The position numbers were made by a program, and so were the translations under genes. The notes beneath the pieces are model-generated. The model was given only the letters and a program-made list of their open reading frames with translations. It had not been told where the DNA came from and did not search any database. From Closterium sp. NIES-65 (Eukaryota; Streptophyta; Zygnematophyceae; Desmidiales; Closteriaceae), in contig CANXME010000244.1 in the NCBI GenBank assembly GCA_948144175.1, forward strand, positions 1,302,001 through 1,366,000: a DNA stretch of 64,000 bases, given 5' to 3'. The first letter of the stretch is position 1. Every line of letters starts with the position of its first letter. Below are positions 1-8,969 of the stretch, in pieces.

Positions 1-1440
1 CTCCTCCCCCAATTCAGCCAACAAACGCCGCTGCCACACAATCTCCCGTACGGCACGGAAGAGTGCCATGTACTCGGACTCCACCGAGCTCAAAGCTTGG
101 TCAACCTGCTTCTTGCTCTCCCAAGCAGTTGGGCCTCCACCAACACAGCATATGAAGCCTCCCACACTTGTCATGTCCTCTGGTTTCGATGCATATGACG
201 CATCCGAGTAGGCGGTGAGGAACAAACGCCCGGGTTCAACACCATCCGCGCCCTTTTGGCGCCTTTGTGCCGCCGCCGAGTATTGCAGCCCAACGGTCGA
301 TGTTTGGCCAAGATACTTGGCCACCCTCATTCCAGCTGCTACTTGCTCCTCATTAGGGCATTGCACAACCCTAGCCAGCTGCCCGGTAGCAAACGCGACG
401 TCCGGTCGGGTGTTTACCGCCGCATACATGAGGCTACCCACCAACGAGTGAAAACGGCGCCTCTCCTCTTCACAAACGCTCTCCTCCTCTGGTCCCTTCA
501 CACACTTGAACCCAGAGGGAAAGGGAGTAGCCACATGACCTTCACTCTGGCCAAAGTTGGCAGCCAACGCCTCCAGGTACTTCCGTTGGTGCACTCGCAT
601 GCTCCGCTTCTCCACGTCTCGTTCGATGTGGAGCCCAAGGTAGAAGTTCACGTCACCAAGGGACTTGCACTTGAACTTGTCATGCAGCTTCAGCATCACC
701 TCCTTCACAAGGTCAGAGGAGGGTGAGAATATAAGAATGTCATCCACATAAACCACCATGAAGCTCCTCTGCTCCCCCTCGCCAAGCATGAACAAGGAGT
801 GATCGGCCGTTGAGGGAGTGAAGCCGATCCCCTCCAACACTTCGCGCAGCTTCATGTACCATTGCCTAGGGGCCTGCTTCAGCCCATAGAGGGCCTTCTT
901 CAGCTTCCACACTCTGCCACTACCATCATCAAACCCCTCTAGCTGCGCCATAAAAATCTCCTCCTCAAGGATGCCATTAAGGAATGCCGTTACGATGTCC
1001 ATTTGTTTTACTACCCATCCTTTGATGGCGGCTCCCGCGAATAGGGTTCGCAGCGTCGTTGGCTTCACCACAGGGGCAAACAGCTCCTTGAAGTCCACCT
1101 TCTCCTTCTGCTGGTACCCCTTGGCTACAAGCCTAGACTTGTAGCGCTCGATCTTGTCGTCGGCATCCGACTTGATTTTGAAGAGCCACTTGGACGTTAT
1201 CGCCGTACGCCCCTCCGGTAGCTCCACCAATTCAAACGTGTCATTCTCCTTGATGCTCTTCAGCTCACTCTCCATGGCCTTCTTCCACTCCTCAGCATCA
1301 CTACTCTCCAAAGCCTCCTTGAGAGTTGCTGGTTCTCCCGGCATCTCCACCGGAGAGAAGAACGCGAAGGCACACTCCTCGTAGTCACTCTCCTCGTCGT
1401 CTCCGACCATCATTGCCGCTCCGGCCAGGGCTGTCTTGCC
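1..1440 (-). CDS. Copia RT-RNase H (element A), partial
   Basis: Reverse transcriptase and RNase H, which copy the element RNA into DNA in cytoplasmic particles. The frame is open from base 1440 to base 1 and is in the same phase as the upstream gag-integrase frame; only the TAG at 1441-1443 separates them. Visible features are a KWLFKIK-type entry into the RT palm, the catalytic YVDD box (codons at 739-750), an LYGLKQAPRQW motif, and RNase H with SDAS and the ADIFT-type region still to come off the edge. No frameshift is seen. A downstream Met (1411-1413) exists, but independent initiation is not indicated. Most likely this is the C-terminal half of one polyprotein, either interrupted by a nonsense change or reached by readthrough. 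Confidence 0.88.
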
Positions 1441-4400
1441 CTACTTCCCCAGCGCATCATAGGTCAGCCTATTAAGGGGTTGAACTCTCCTCTTGCCCCT
1501 TCCTTCCTCCTCAGCTACAGGGACTTGAAGGCCTTGGCGTTGCTGCGGTGTGGCTCGAATCCGTGGAGCACTCGTAGTACGGGAAGGGAGTGACGGTGCA
1601 CGCTCGCTCACTTGCTGCACCTCCTCCTCTTCTTCCTCTGCATCATTGGCCTCCTCTCCCCCATTCACAAGGGAGGATTGCCTTGTGGTTGTGCTGCCGC
1701 TGCTCAGCTCCAAAGGCAGCTCCACATGCTCCAAGCCGGAACTCTTCACCTCCCCAAACCGCACGCCTATCTTCGCCTCATTCTCCGCCTTCCAATCTTT
1801 GTACATGAAGTTCTCCATGAACTTGCAGTCCCTGCTCACCAAGAACTTCTTGGTGAATGGGTCCCAAAGAAGCCATTCCTTGCTGTTTTGAGCCATGCCC
1901 AAGTGCACGGCCCACACCGCCTTGGCACCAAGCTTGTTGTGCCGAAGATGCTTAGGCACGAGCGCCATGCACATGCACCCGAACACCCGAAGCATATCCA
2001 CCTTTGGCTTCCTTCCTAGCCACTCCACATAGGGCACCCATTTGTCTGCTCCCACATGAGTCAAGGCTCGGTTCTTGGCCACACACGCGCTCCGCACCGC
2101 ATCAGGCCAGAAATAGTCGGGTAGACCGGCTTCAATGAGCAACCCGCGTGCCGCCTCCGTGATTGTGCGGTTCGCTCGCTCGGCGATGCCGTTCATTGCA
2201 GGGGAGTATGGCATGGTGAGGGAGTGCCGAATACCATTCTTCTTCAGCCACAACCCAAACTCCTTGCTCAGGAACTCTCCCCCTCGATCGGTGCGGATTG
2301 ACTTGACTAGACGGTCTTGTTGCCGCTCCACCATCGGGAACCAATCCGCCTTCAACGTTTCAGCCACGTCGCTCTTCTTGGCCAGCACGTACACCCAAGT
2401 CATACGGGTGTAGACGTCCACAATAGTGAGGAAGTACTCAGCTCCAGCAGCTCCAAGCTTCAGGGGGCCCACCACGTCCATCACCACCTCATCAAGTGGT
2501 GCCTTAGCCGTTGCCTCCGAACTAGAGAATGGGAAACGGGTGAACTTGGCTTGCATGCACGTCGGGCAGCCAAGTACCTCATCGGGCTCCCCCTTCACAC
2601 GTATGCCAGCAACCATCTCATTCTTTACTAGCTGCTGCAAGATGGGCAGGGCCACATGCCCCATGCGCCGATGCAAGGTGAGCCAATCACACTCCCCCGT
2701 AGCCGAAGTTGGATTGGAGAATGCCGCGCTCGCAATAGCGCCCCACATACTCTCTCCGTAGTCCTCCTCCGCTGCTGCCTCGGGGTTCTCCTCACCCTTT
2801 TGCTGCTCCTTGGCTGCTGCACCTCTCTCCATAGGTTCACCAAGCTTGCTGGTCCCTCCAAGATTGCACTTCTTGGACTCCTTCTCCTTAGCGCGACCGT
2901 CCGCGCAATCGCCGCTACCAACCGCTCCACCTTTGGTGCTGACGCTTGCTGCCACTTGCCTCTCCTTAGGCATTGGGACCACAGGGATCTGCCACATCTC
3001 GTTGTAGACATCTCTGTCCTCATGAAGGTCCCAAAGAATCCGATCGCCAAGCCTTGCGGTGTAGGTCTTGGCTCCCTTTGAGTTCGTGTCCATGCCGGCC
3101 TTTGCCAACCGCCGCACGGAAATCAGGTTGGCAGCAAGGCTGGGCACCCAAAGCACATTCTTGAGGCCCACCATCTTCCCATCAGCACCCTTAAACATGG
3201 CCTTGCCCATGCCTTTCACCTCCGCTCGCTGCCCCAAAGCTGATGTGACATGCTTCACCGGTGACGGTTCGAGTTCGGTGAGCAAGTCCGGACGAGGTGT
3301 CATGCTATAGGTAGCGCCACTATCGATCACCCAATAATCCAGAGGGTGTAGAGTCACCTTCCCCACAGCTGCTGGCTCCTCAAAGCCTTCATCCTTCTCT
3401 GGACCAGTCGGTACTTGCGTCGACACGAAGTAGAATAGACCCGGGTACCGATCGTTGCTCGGGTCCTTGTCGTTGTCTCCGCTCTTCATGTTTGCAGCTC
3501 CGCCACCGCGACCGCCACGGCCTCCACGGCCTCTTCCTCTCCCTCCTCCTGCTCCTCTACCCTCTTGGCCTTGAGCAGGGGTCCAACCATCAGGGAGTTT
3601 GTAGCAGTCGCGCCACATGTGTCCGCTCTTGTGGCAATAGTGACACTCGCCGTCGAATCGGCCGCGACCGCGTCCGTAGCTCTTGTCGTCGCTGCCGTAA
3701 CCGCCACTCCCGCGGCCTCCGCCGAAGTTGCTGCCACCAAACCTTCCTCCCCCTCGTCCTCTACCTCTTCCTCGACCATATCCACGGCCGATGCTCGCTG
3801 CCCCAGCGCCATCCGCACTCGCCAACTCACGGCGGCGGAAATCCTCTTGAAGGATAGCTCGCTTCACGTCTTCAAGAGAGAGGCGGGGCAAGTCGCGATT
3901 AAGGTTGATGATGAGCGAGGACCATGACTCAGGGAGTAGGGCCAGCAACTTGGTCTTCTTTTGGAGCTCACTATAGTTCAAATCAGCTCCCTCAAGCCGC
4001 GTCAACAAGTCGAAGAATTTCTGCACCCCTTCTTCAACCGCTTCATCCTCTTCAATTCGTAGTGTCGCCATTTGCCGTTCCAACACCACAGCTACCGCCG
4101 CTGTTGCAGGAGCGTGTACACCCTTGAGAGCAGCCCATGCCTTTGGTCCCTTCTCTGGTTCACGCTGGAAAGGCTTGATGTGACGGATTTGGCTGCTCCC
4201 CAACGCTTGCCCAAGTAGGAGGTAGCCTTGTGCGCTCTTCCGCACCCACGGGCTCTTCTCCGGGTCGTTCTCGGGACGCTTCTCCGTTCCTTCCATTACC
4301 TCCAGCAGGTCATAGTGGTCAAATATGTTCTTCATTCTGAAGAACCACTCAGCAAAGTTGTCACCATTGAACTTGTCAAGGCCAAACACTCTAGGCTCAT

Positions 4401-4521
4401 CCCTAGATGGGCCAACACTTGGTTGCACGGGCGCCATGGCTGAATCACGGGGTTGGCCTTGAGCTTGGGCTTCTCCTCTGCCACCAGCACCTCTGCCACC
4501 CCTTTCCTCAGGTCCAGCCAT
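1441..4521 (-). CDS. Copia gag-protease-integrase (element A)
   Basis: Polyprotein of 1026 residues starting at the ATG 4519-4521; an upstream in-frame GTG overlaps the PBS and is unlikely to be used. Residues about 45-230 are a gag capsid-like region, followed by Arg/Gly-rich repeats and a CCHC zinc knuckle (C293-X2-C-X4-H-X4-C306). The aspartic protease motif is DSGA with Asp400. The pre-integrase HHCC zinc region precedes the integrase core with catalytic Asp682, Asp745 and Glu781 (D,D35E). The frame ends at TAG (1441-1443), after which RT continues in phase. All catalytic residues are present, so this copy looks recently active apart from that stop. Confidence 0.92.
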   Translation of the reverse strand: MAGPEERGGRGAGGRGEAQAQGQPRDSAMAPVQPSVGPSRDEPRVFGLDKFNGDNFAEWFFRMKNIFDHYDLLEVMEGTEKRPENDPEKSPWVRKSAQGYLLLGQALGSSQIRHIKPFQREPEKGPKAWAALKGVHAPATAAVAVVLERQMATLRIEEDEAVEEGVQKFFDLLTRLEGADLNYSELQKKTKLLALLPESWSSLIINLNRDLPRLSLEDVKRAILQEDFRRRELASADGAGAASIGRGYGRGRGRGRGGGRFGGSNFGGGRGSGGYGSDDKSYGRGRGRFDGECHYCHKSGHMWRDCYKLPDGWTPAQGQEGRGAGGGRGRGRGGRGGRGGGAANMKSGDNDKDPSNDRYPGLFYFVSTQVPTGPEKDEGFEEPAAVGKVTLHPLDYWVIDSGATYSMTPRPDLLTELEPSPVKHVTSALGQRAEVKGMGKAMFKGADGKMVGLKNVLWVPSLAANLISVRRLAKAGMDTNSKGAKTYTARLGDRILWDLHEDRDVYNEMWQIPVVPMPKERQVAASVSTKGGAVGSGDCADGRAKEKESKKCNLGGTSKLGEPMERGAAAKEQQKGEENPEAAAEEDYGESMWGAIASAAFSNPTSATGECDWLTLHRRMGHVALPILQQLVKNEMVAGIRVKGEPDEVLGCPTCMQAKFTRFPFSSSEATAKAPLDEVVMDVVGPLKLGAAGAEYFLTIVDVYTRMTWVYVLAKKSDVAETLKADWFPMVERQQDRLVKSIRTDRGGEFLSKEFGLWLKKNGIRHSLTMPYSPAMNGIAERANRTITEAARGLLIEAGLPDYFWPDAVRSACVAKNRALTHVGADKWVPYVEWLGRKPKVDMLRVFGCMCMALVPKHLRHNKLGAKAVWAVHLGMAQNSKEWLLWDPFTKKFLVSRDCKFMENFMYKDWKAENEAKIGVRFGEVKSSGLEHVELPLELSSGSTTTRQSSLVNGGEEANDAEEEEEEVQQVSERAPSLPSRTTSAPRIRATPQQRQGLQVPVAEEEGRGKRRVQPLNRLTYDALGK

Positions 4522-4541
4522 TGTCGAAACTGCTCCAAGGG

Positions 4542-4553
4542 GCTCTGATACCA
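4542..4553 (-). promoter_or_regulatory. PBS of element A (initiator tRNA-Met)
   Basis: On the minus strand this reads TGGTATCAGAGC, a perfect match to the usual plant copia PBS complementary to the 3' end of initiator tRNA-Met. Two bases separate it from the LTR, which ends ...TAACA. It fixes the right-to-left orientation of element A. Confidence 0.9.
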
Positions 4554-4555
4554 CT

Positions 4556-5352
4556 TGTTATAGTCACAGTAGGCTCCAATGTGCCTAAAACGAAAGATAG
4601 AGTGCACAGTCGGATTTCTGCATAGCGGCTTCAGACGTTCATATCGTTCTGGTCACAGCTTCAAATGACTTGATTCAACTTGGATCTGGAGCGTCTTTTT
4701 GTCGCCTACAATAGGCAATTTAGATCGCACGATTTGACCAAGTATTGACGACACAACGTTGGTTTGAACGAACGGCACTATGGCAGCCACTATAGTCTTA
4801 GAACACAAGATAGAAAGAGTTAGGAAGAGTTACGAGTTGGGAATGACTCCCAGCTCCTACAAACCCCAAGAGCTGAGGTACAGTGATGTGGAACAGTGCC
4901 ACACTGTCCCCAACCACGAAGGGTCTCGAAACTACCCTTCACTAGGGCCTACACCAAGTGAAATGTTACACTACACAAAGTAATGTAACTATCTTCAATA
5001 TCTTGAGGTGTACCCTTTTGGCGAGCTTCGAAATCACTTGAGGCTTGACACCAAGGCTCGGGCTCTTCATCACAAACTCATCCTTGAGTTCTTGATGGGT
5101 CTGCTGCACACACCTGCGACACACCGAACGTTCGACACAGGACAAAATAGAAACCGCGCACGACAAAATAAAAACCGCGCGCGAGACATAAACGACCGCG
5201 TAACACGCGTCTAGCGATAACTCACTATTGATTCGACACACACACTCGACATCATGACTCAACATTCACACACAATTATAAGCATGAAATATATATTATC
5301 CCATGCCCTCATACCATTCCATACACACACACATGCATGCACACGGACAACA
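4556..5352 (-). repeat. 5' LTR of element A (outer end approximate)
   Basis: The inner boundary is exact: plus-strand TGTTATAG next to the PBS, so the LTR ends CTATAACA in element orientation. The outer end is inferred as ...GGACAACA at 5352, giving TGTT/AACA termini, because homology to another element's interior seems to begin just to the right. An alternative end is 5384. A TATA-like AT run near 5287-5300 could be the promoter. The region contains no credible gene. The second LTR is outside the window, so the outer boundary is uncertain by some tens of bases. Confidence 0.6.
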
Positions 5353-5733
5353 AGCCGAGTGCAAACCATAGGGTTGCACCAACAGTGTCAGTCGCCCGTG
5401 GGTCCGTTGCTCGTCTGCCGCTACTTTTAGCCGTGGGGCCAGTTACTCCAGTAGTCCGGAGCGCTGTTCCGGTAGCCGCTGTGCCAGTGTTCCTCCTGTT
5501 GCCCATGTGTCTGCAGCTTTAGTCGTTGCCTCCTATCTCCTCTCCTCTTACAGTCTCGCCTCCTCCTCCTCACTTGCCCTCTGCAATCGCCTCTAGCTTT
5601 GCTTACATTTGTGAACTTTAAACTGTTGCTTCTTGAACTTGTGCTCAGAATGTGTGGTGACATTGTGATCCACCCTGAGCTTGTTTTGCTTTGCTTGCTC
5701 TGCTGATTACACCCCACTTTGGCTATGGGGGTG
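5353..5733 (+). mobile_element. 3' interior remnant of a non-coding LTR element (H-like)
   Basis: This stretch aligns by eye with the reverse complement of the interior of element H (58634-58870). Shared blocks include GTGGGTCC, GCCAGTTACTCCAGTAGTCC, CTTGCCCTCTG, and the terminal ACCCCACTTTGGCTATGGGGGTG polypurine tract just before an LTR. It is therefore the 3' end of a plus-strand, non-coding relative of H. Its 5' part is missing, probably displaced by element A. No open frame is recognisable. Confidence 0.7.
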
Positions 5734-5927
5734 TGTCAGAATATTATTGTTCTCTAGCCTGCAGTGGGGTACTCTATAGCGAGTACAACCCCTTAGGGTT
5801 TCCTATATGTATCCTGCTGCTTTCTAGTGAACGCCCCTTCTTCATTCTTAACTTTCTCTTACCTCTAATCTTGACACTTGTACCCACAATGCTTTCAATG
5901 CAATCATTCTAGCTTCTCATTCTGACA
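5734..5927 (+). repeat. 194-bp LTR shared by the H-like remnant and element C
   Basis: Begins TGTCAGAA and ends TTCTGACA, a perfect 8-base terminal inverted repeat. The first ~110 bases match the LTR of H in reverse complement (TAGCCTGCAGTGGGGTACTC, then AGGGTTTCCTATATGTATC); the rest diverges. A polypurine tract lies directly on its left and a PBS-like TGGTTTCAGAGC directly on its right. It thus looks like the 3' LTR of one element and the 5' LTR of the next. Confidence 0.85.
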
Positions 5928-5939
5928 TGGTTTCAGAGC
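5928..5939 (+). promoter_or_regulatory. PBS of element C
   Basis: TGGTTTCAGAGC, one base different from the initiator tRNA-Met PBS TGGTATCAGAGC, immediately after the LTR end. It shows that element C reads left to right. Confidence 0.75.
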
Positions 5940-5943
5940 AGTA

Positions 5944-6237
5944 TCGTCATCTTGTACACATATAAGACATATACGTCTTTTCTCGTACACTACTCAAAAT
6001 GCTTGGGTTATCTTGTATTTAGGACGGTGTAGGGTGTCTTATAAGTCTTATAAATGGACAAAGAACCGTTTAGAAGATACCCCCTCGCTCTACAATTGCC
6101 CCTAACCCCTACAATGGCTTAACTTGTACACACAAATAGGTGTCTTATAATGAGGCTAGCCTGTTTATAAGAGACACCCGGATAATAGACAACCCCTGTC
6201 TACTATTCAACACTGACTTCTATCCGGGCGATGACGG
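5944..6237. mobile_element. Putative AT-rich MITE in the leader of element C
   Basis: An AT-rich 294-bp block inside an otherwise GC-rich leader. It is bounded by TA on both sides (5942-5943 and 6238-6239), and its ends are near-perfect inverted repeats, TCGTCATC and GATGACGG. It contains several further hairpins, for example GTGTCTTATAA with its complement, and CCGGATA with TATCCGG. In the sibling elements the PBS and the GGGCCCACC box are only 19-64 bases apart. Removing this block would restore that spacing in C. No coding capacity. The TA duplication suggests a Tc1/mariner-type non-autonomous element, but the family is not identified. Confidence 0.55.
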
Positions 6238-6239
6238 TA

Positions 6240-6270
6240 GGTCCGTAGGACCTTTTTTTTCGGGCCCACC
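6240..6270 (+). promoter_or_regulatory. Leader hairpin and GGGCCCACC box of element C
   Basis: A short stem (AGGTCC-gta-GGACCT) is followed by eight T and the box GGGCCCACC at 6262-6270. The same box follows the PBS in nine other elements of the window. Confidence 0.7.
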
Positions 6271-6999
6271 ATTCCGACTGCGGTTACCGAGTTACCCCAC
6301 TGCCCTACCCCGTTCCGCGCTGACCCCAGGTGCGCCACTGCTGCAGCGCACGTTTTCTCTAGCGTACTGCCCCGCCGGCCACCTGTAGCCCCACGCGCTG
6401 CCTGCCCCTGCCGCAGCTGCCTGCTACACCCCACGCGCCGCTCGTCGCGCTGCCTCGTAGCCCCGTGCGCCTCCCGCCCTACTGCCGCGGCTGCCCACTA
6501 CGCCCTGCGCGCAGCCCGACTTACTGCCCTCCCGGCCGCCTGCAGGCTCGCGCGCCGCCTGCCACAGCCGCGGCCGCCAGCTACACCCAGCGCGCCGCCC
6601 GCCCTGTTGCCCCGTGCGACGCGTGCCACAGCCGCGGCCACCCGCTTCGCCCAGCGCGCCGCCCGCCCTAGTGCCCCGCCGGCCGCCTGCTGCCCCGCGC
6701 GCCGCCTGCCACCGCCGCGGCCTCCCGTTACGCCCCGCGCGCCGTACCCTCAGCTGCCCTGCCGGCCGCCTGCTGCCCCGCGCACCGCCTGCCGCTACTT
6801 CGGCCGCCTGCTAGGCCCCGCGCGCCGCCTGCCGCTACTTCAGCCGCCTGCTAGGCTCCGCGCGCCGCCTGCCCACTAAGCCCGCGCGCCGCCTCTGCGC
6901 CTGCCCCTATTGCGGCCGCCCGCTTCAGCCAAGCGCGCCGCCCCTGCTACTGCTGCTTGCCTGCAATCGCTCTCCCCTGCCACAGTCGCGCTAGCAGCT
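6271..6999 (+). repeat. GC-rich leader of element C
   Basis: Between the leader box and the gag ATG lies about 730 bases of degenerate repeats built from GCCGCCTGC and CCCCGCGCGCCGCC. It is open in several frames only because the composition lacks A/T. I see no gene here; it corresponds to the minisatellite-like 5' leaders of the sibling elements. Confidence 0.7.
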
Positions 7000-8654
7000 A
7001 TGGCCACCCTTCGCGTACTGTCGTTCGATACTCAAGGCCGCCCGATTCAGTTTGAGACCTGGCTCGATGACCTGCAGCTGTTCCTAATGAGCGATAGCAA
7101 GGACAATGTCTCTCTCTTTGACCACACGTCTGGTGCCTCAGTCGCTCCTGCTGCCACCGCTGAGCTTAGCGCCCGATCCCAATGGCAGACTCGTGACGCT
7201 GCTGCTCGCCTAGACGTTCGCAACCACCTGCCGTTAGCCGAACTCACGCATTTTGGCAAACACAAAACCGCTAAGACCAGTAGGTTGACACCTTTACCCC
7301 TGGAGGACAGCGTGTGGCGATCTGTACGTGCTCCCGGACCAGCCGCCACCTGGCCACGTTTACCCGTCGGCCAGGGTCGGCTCTTTACGCACTAACGACT
7401 GCGCATCCTCAGGTAGCTGCTACTGGTCAGGTGTCTGTGTCAGATCAGGTAGCCTCCCCTTGTTCGTGTCGCTCCCTGTCGCACCAGACTCTTCTTTGGG
7501 ACCACCGTCTGGGTCACCCCTCCTTGCCACGTCTACGTGGCATGCACCGTCACCTCCTTGTGTCTGGTCTTCCCAGGTCTCTCCCTCCCCTCCCAACCTC
7601 GCCTGCGCCTCCCTGCCTTCCTTGCGTCGAGGGGCGACAGCGCGCCGCTCCTCACTCCTCCTCATTTCCCCCGACAGAGGCTCCCCTGCAGACCCTCCGC
7701 CATGGACGTCTGGGGCCCAGCCCGCGTTCGTGGGCAGGGCGGCGTGCGGTACTTTCTGCTGGTTGTCAACGACTACTCGCGTTACACCACGGTCTTCCCC
7801 TTGCACACCAAGGGTGAGGTCCCTGATGTCCTGATCCCTTCGATCTGAGCAGTTCGTCTTCAGCTCCGCGAGCGGTTCCGCCAGGACCTCTGTGTCCTGC
7901 GTCTGCACTCTGATACTGGTGGTGAGTTCTTCTCTGACCTCTTGCGAGCCTTCTGTCAGGGGGAGGGCATCCTCCAGTTGTTCACGCTTATGGGCTCACC
8001 ACAGCAAAATAGGGTTGCTAAGCGCCGCATTGGCTTGGTCATGGAGATCGCTCGTACCTCCTTGATCCATGCGGCGGCTCCCCATTTTCTGTGGCCGTTT
8101 GCGGTCCGCCACGCCGCGTAGCAGCTCAACCTCTGGCCCCGTGTCTCCTTGCCGGAGACCTCGCCCACACTGCGTTGGACGGGAGAGGTTGGCGATGCGT
8201 CAGTGTTCCGGGTCTGGGGTTCTCGTCCCCTTGTCCACGATACGTCCGCGGACAAGCTTTCGTCTCGCACCATTCCCTGCGTCTTCCTCGGCTTCCCCCC
8301 TGACGCGCCTGGCTCGCAGTTTCACCACCCCACCTCGCGCAGTGTTCTGTCCTCTCAGGACGTCACCTTTGACGAGTCGGTTCCTTTCTACCGTCTCTTC
8401 CCCTACCGCACTGCCCCTTTCCCTCCCCCGCCGCTTTTCCTTGCTCCAGGTCCCCCTCCGGTAGACCCCCTCCCCCCTCAGGTTCTTGCTCCTTCAGGTG
8501 TGTCTCATGTAGACCCACTCCCCTTGGCTGAGCCTGTAGAGGTCACTAGCGACTCAGGTGCTGCTGCGGGTGGTGGTGCTCGGGGTGCTGCGTCTTGGGG
8601 TACTGAGCCTGTGCCTGAGGTGCTGGGAGGTGCGGAGCCTGGGGGTGCTGAGCG
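7000..8654 (+). pseudogene. Degraded copia gag-integrase of element C
   Basis: The gag start matches that of element B (MATLRVLSFDTQG...) but breaks near 7285. It jumps directly into sequence equivalent to the end of the protease region, an internal deletion of well over 1 kb that removes the zinc-finger-like segment and the catalytic Asp of protease. The pre-integrase and integrase regions follow with several lesions: a TGA near 7846, a TAG in an ALA/HIS-rich block near 8118, and replacement of the catalytic integrase Glu by Lys (VAKRRIG instead of IAERRIG). It cannot encode a working integrase. It is interrupted at 8654 by element D and resumes at 18872. Confidence 0.88.
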
Positions 8655-8792
8655 TGTCATAATGTACAAATTGACAGAAACAGAAAGTACAAACAAGATA
8701 TATGCAAAACCTAACCCTTGTGCAAGTACAAAATAACACGAGGGAGAACACATAGACTAGAACTACACAAGCTATAGAAATATAGTTTGACA
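8655..8792 (-). repeat. 3' LTR of element D
   Basis: Plus strand TGTCATAATG ... AGTTTGACA, followed at 8793 by CACCCCCATAG, the complement of a polypurine tract. It pairs with 18734-18871 in length and sequence. Confidence 0.85.
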
Positions 8793-8969
8793 CACCCCCA
8801 TAGTTTAGGTGACGGTAGTCCTGTCGAAACAACAAGAGCAAGCAACAGTCACAAGACCAGTCCACACACTCCGAGAGCAAGCAAGGGGCCACAAGGCCAG
8901 TCCACATGCAGGTATATAGCAAATACATAGAGATGCAAGAGTACAAGCCATGCAGGACAAGGCATCGGT
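8793..8969 (-). other. 3' untranslated tail and junction, element D/E
   Basis: Contains the polypurine tract next to the LTR and motifs shared with the 3' tails of sibling elements (GGCCACAAGGCCAGTCCACATGCAGG). At about 8968 it joins abruptly to the middle of RT, so the whole RNase H region has been deleted here. No gene. Confidence 0.6.

Larger units (their letters stand above)
1..5352 (-). mobile_element. Copia element A, partial (3' end off window)
   Basis: Minus-strand Ty1/copia element. In transcription order it has a 5' LTR (about 5352 down to 4556), a perfect initiator-tRNA-Met PBS, a gag-protease-integrase frame, and an RT-RNase H frame that runs off the left edge. It differs from every other copia element here: the gag ATG lies only 20 bases after the PBS, there is no GC-rich leader and no GGGCCCACC box, and the LTR is several times longer. 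The protein order PR-IN-RT-RH is diagnostic of copia. The 3' LTR and the target duplication lie outside the window. Confidence 0.9.
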
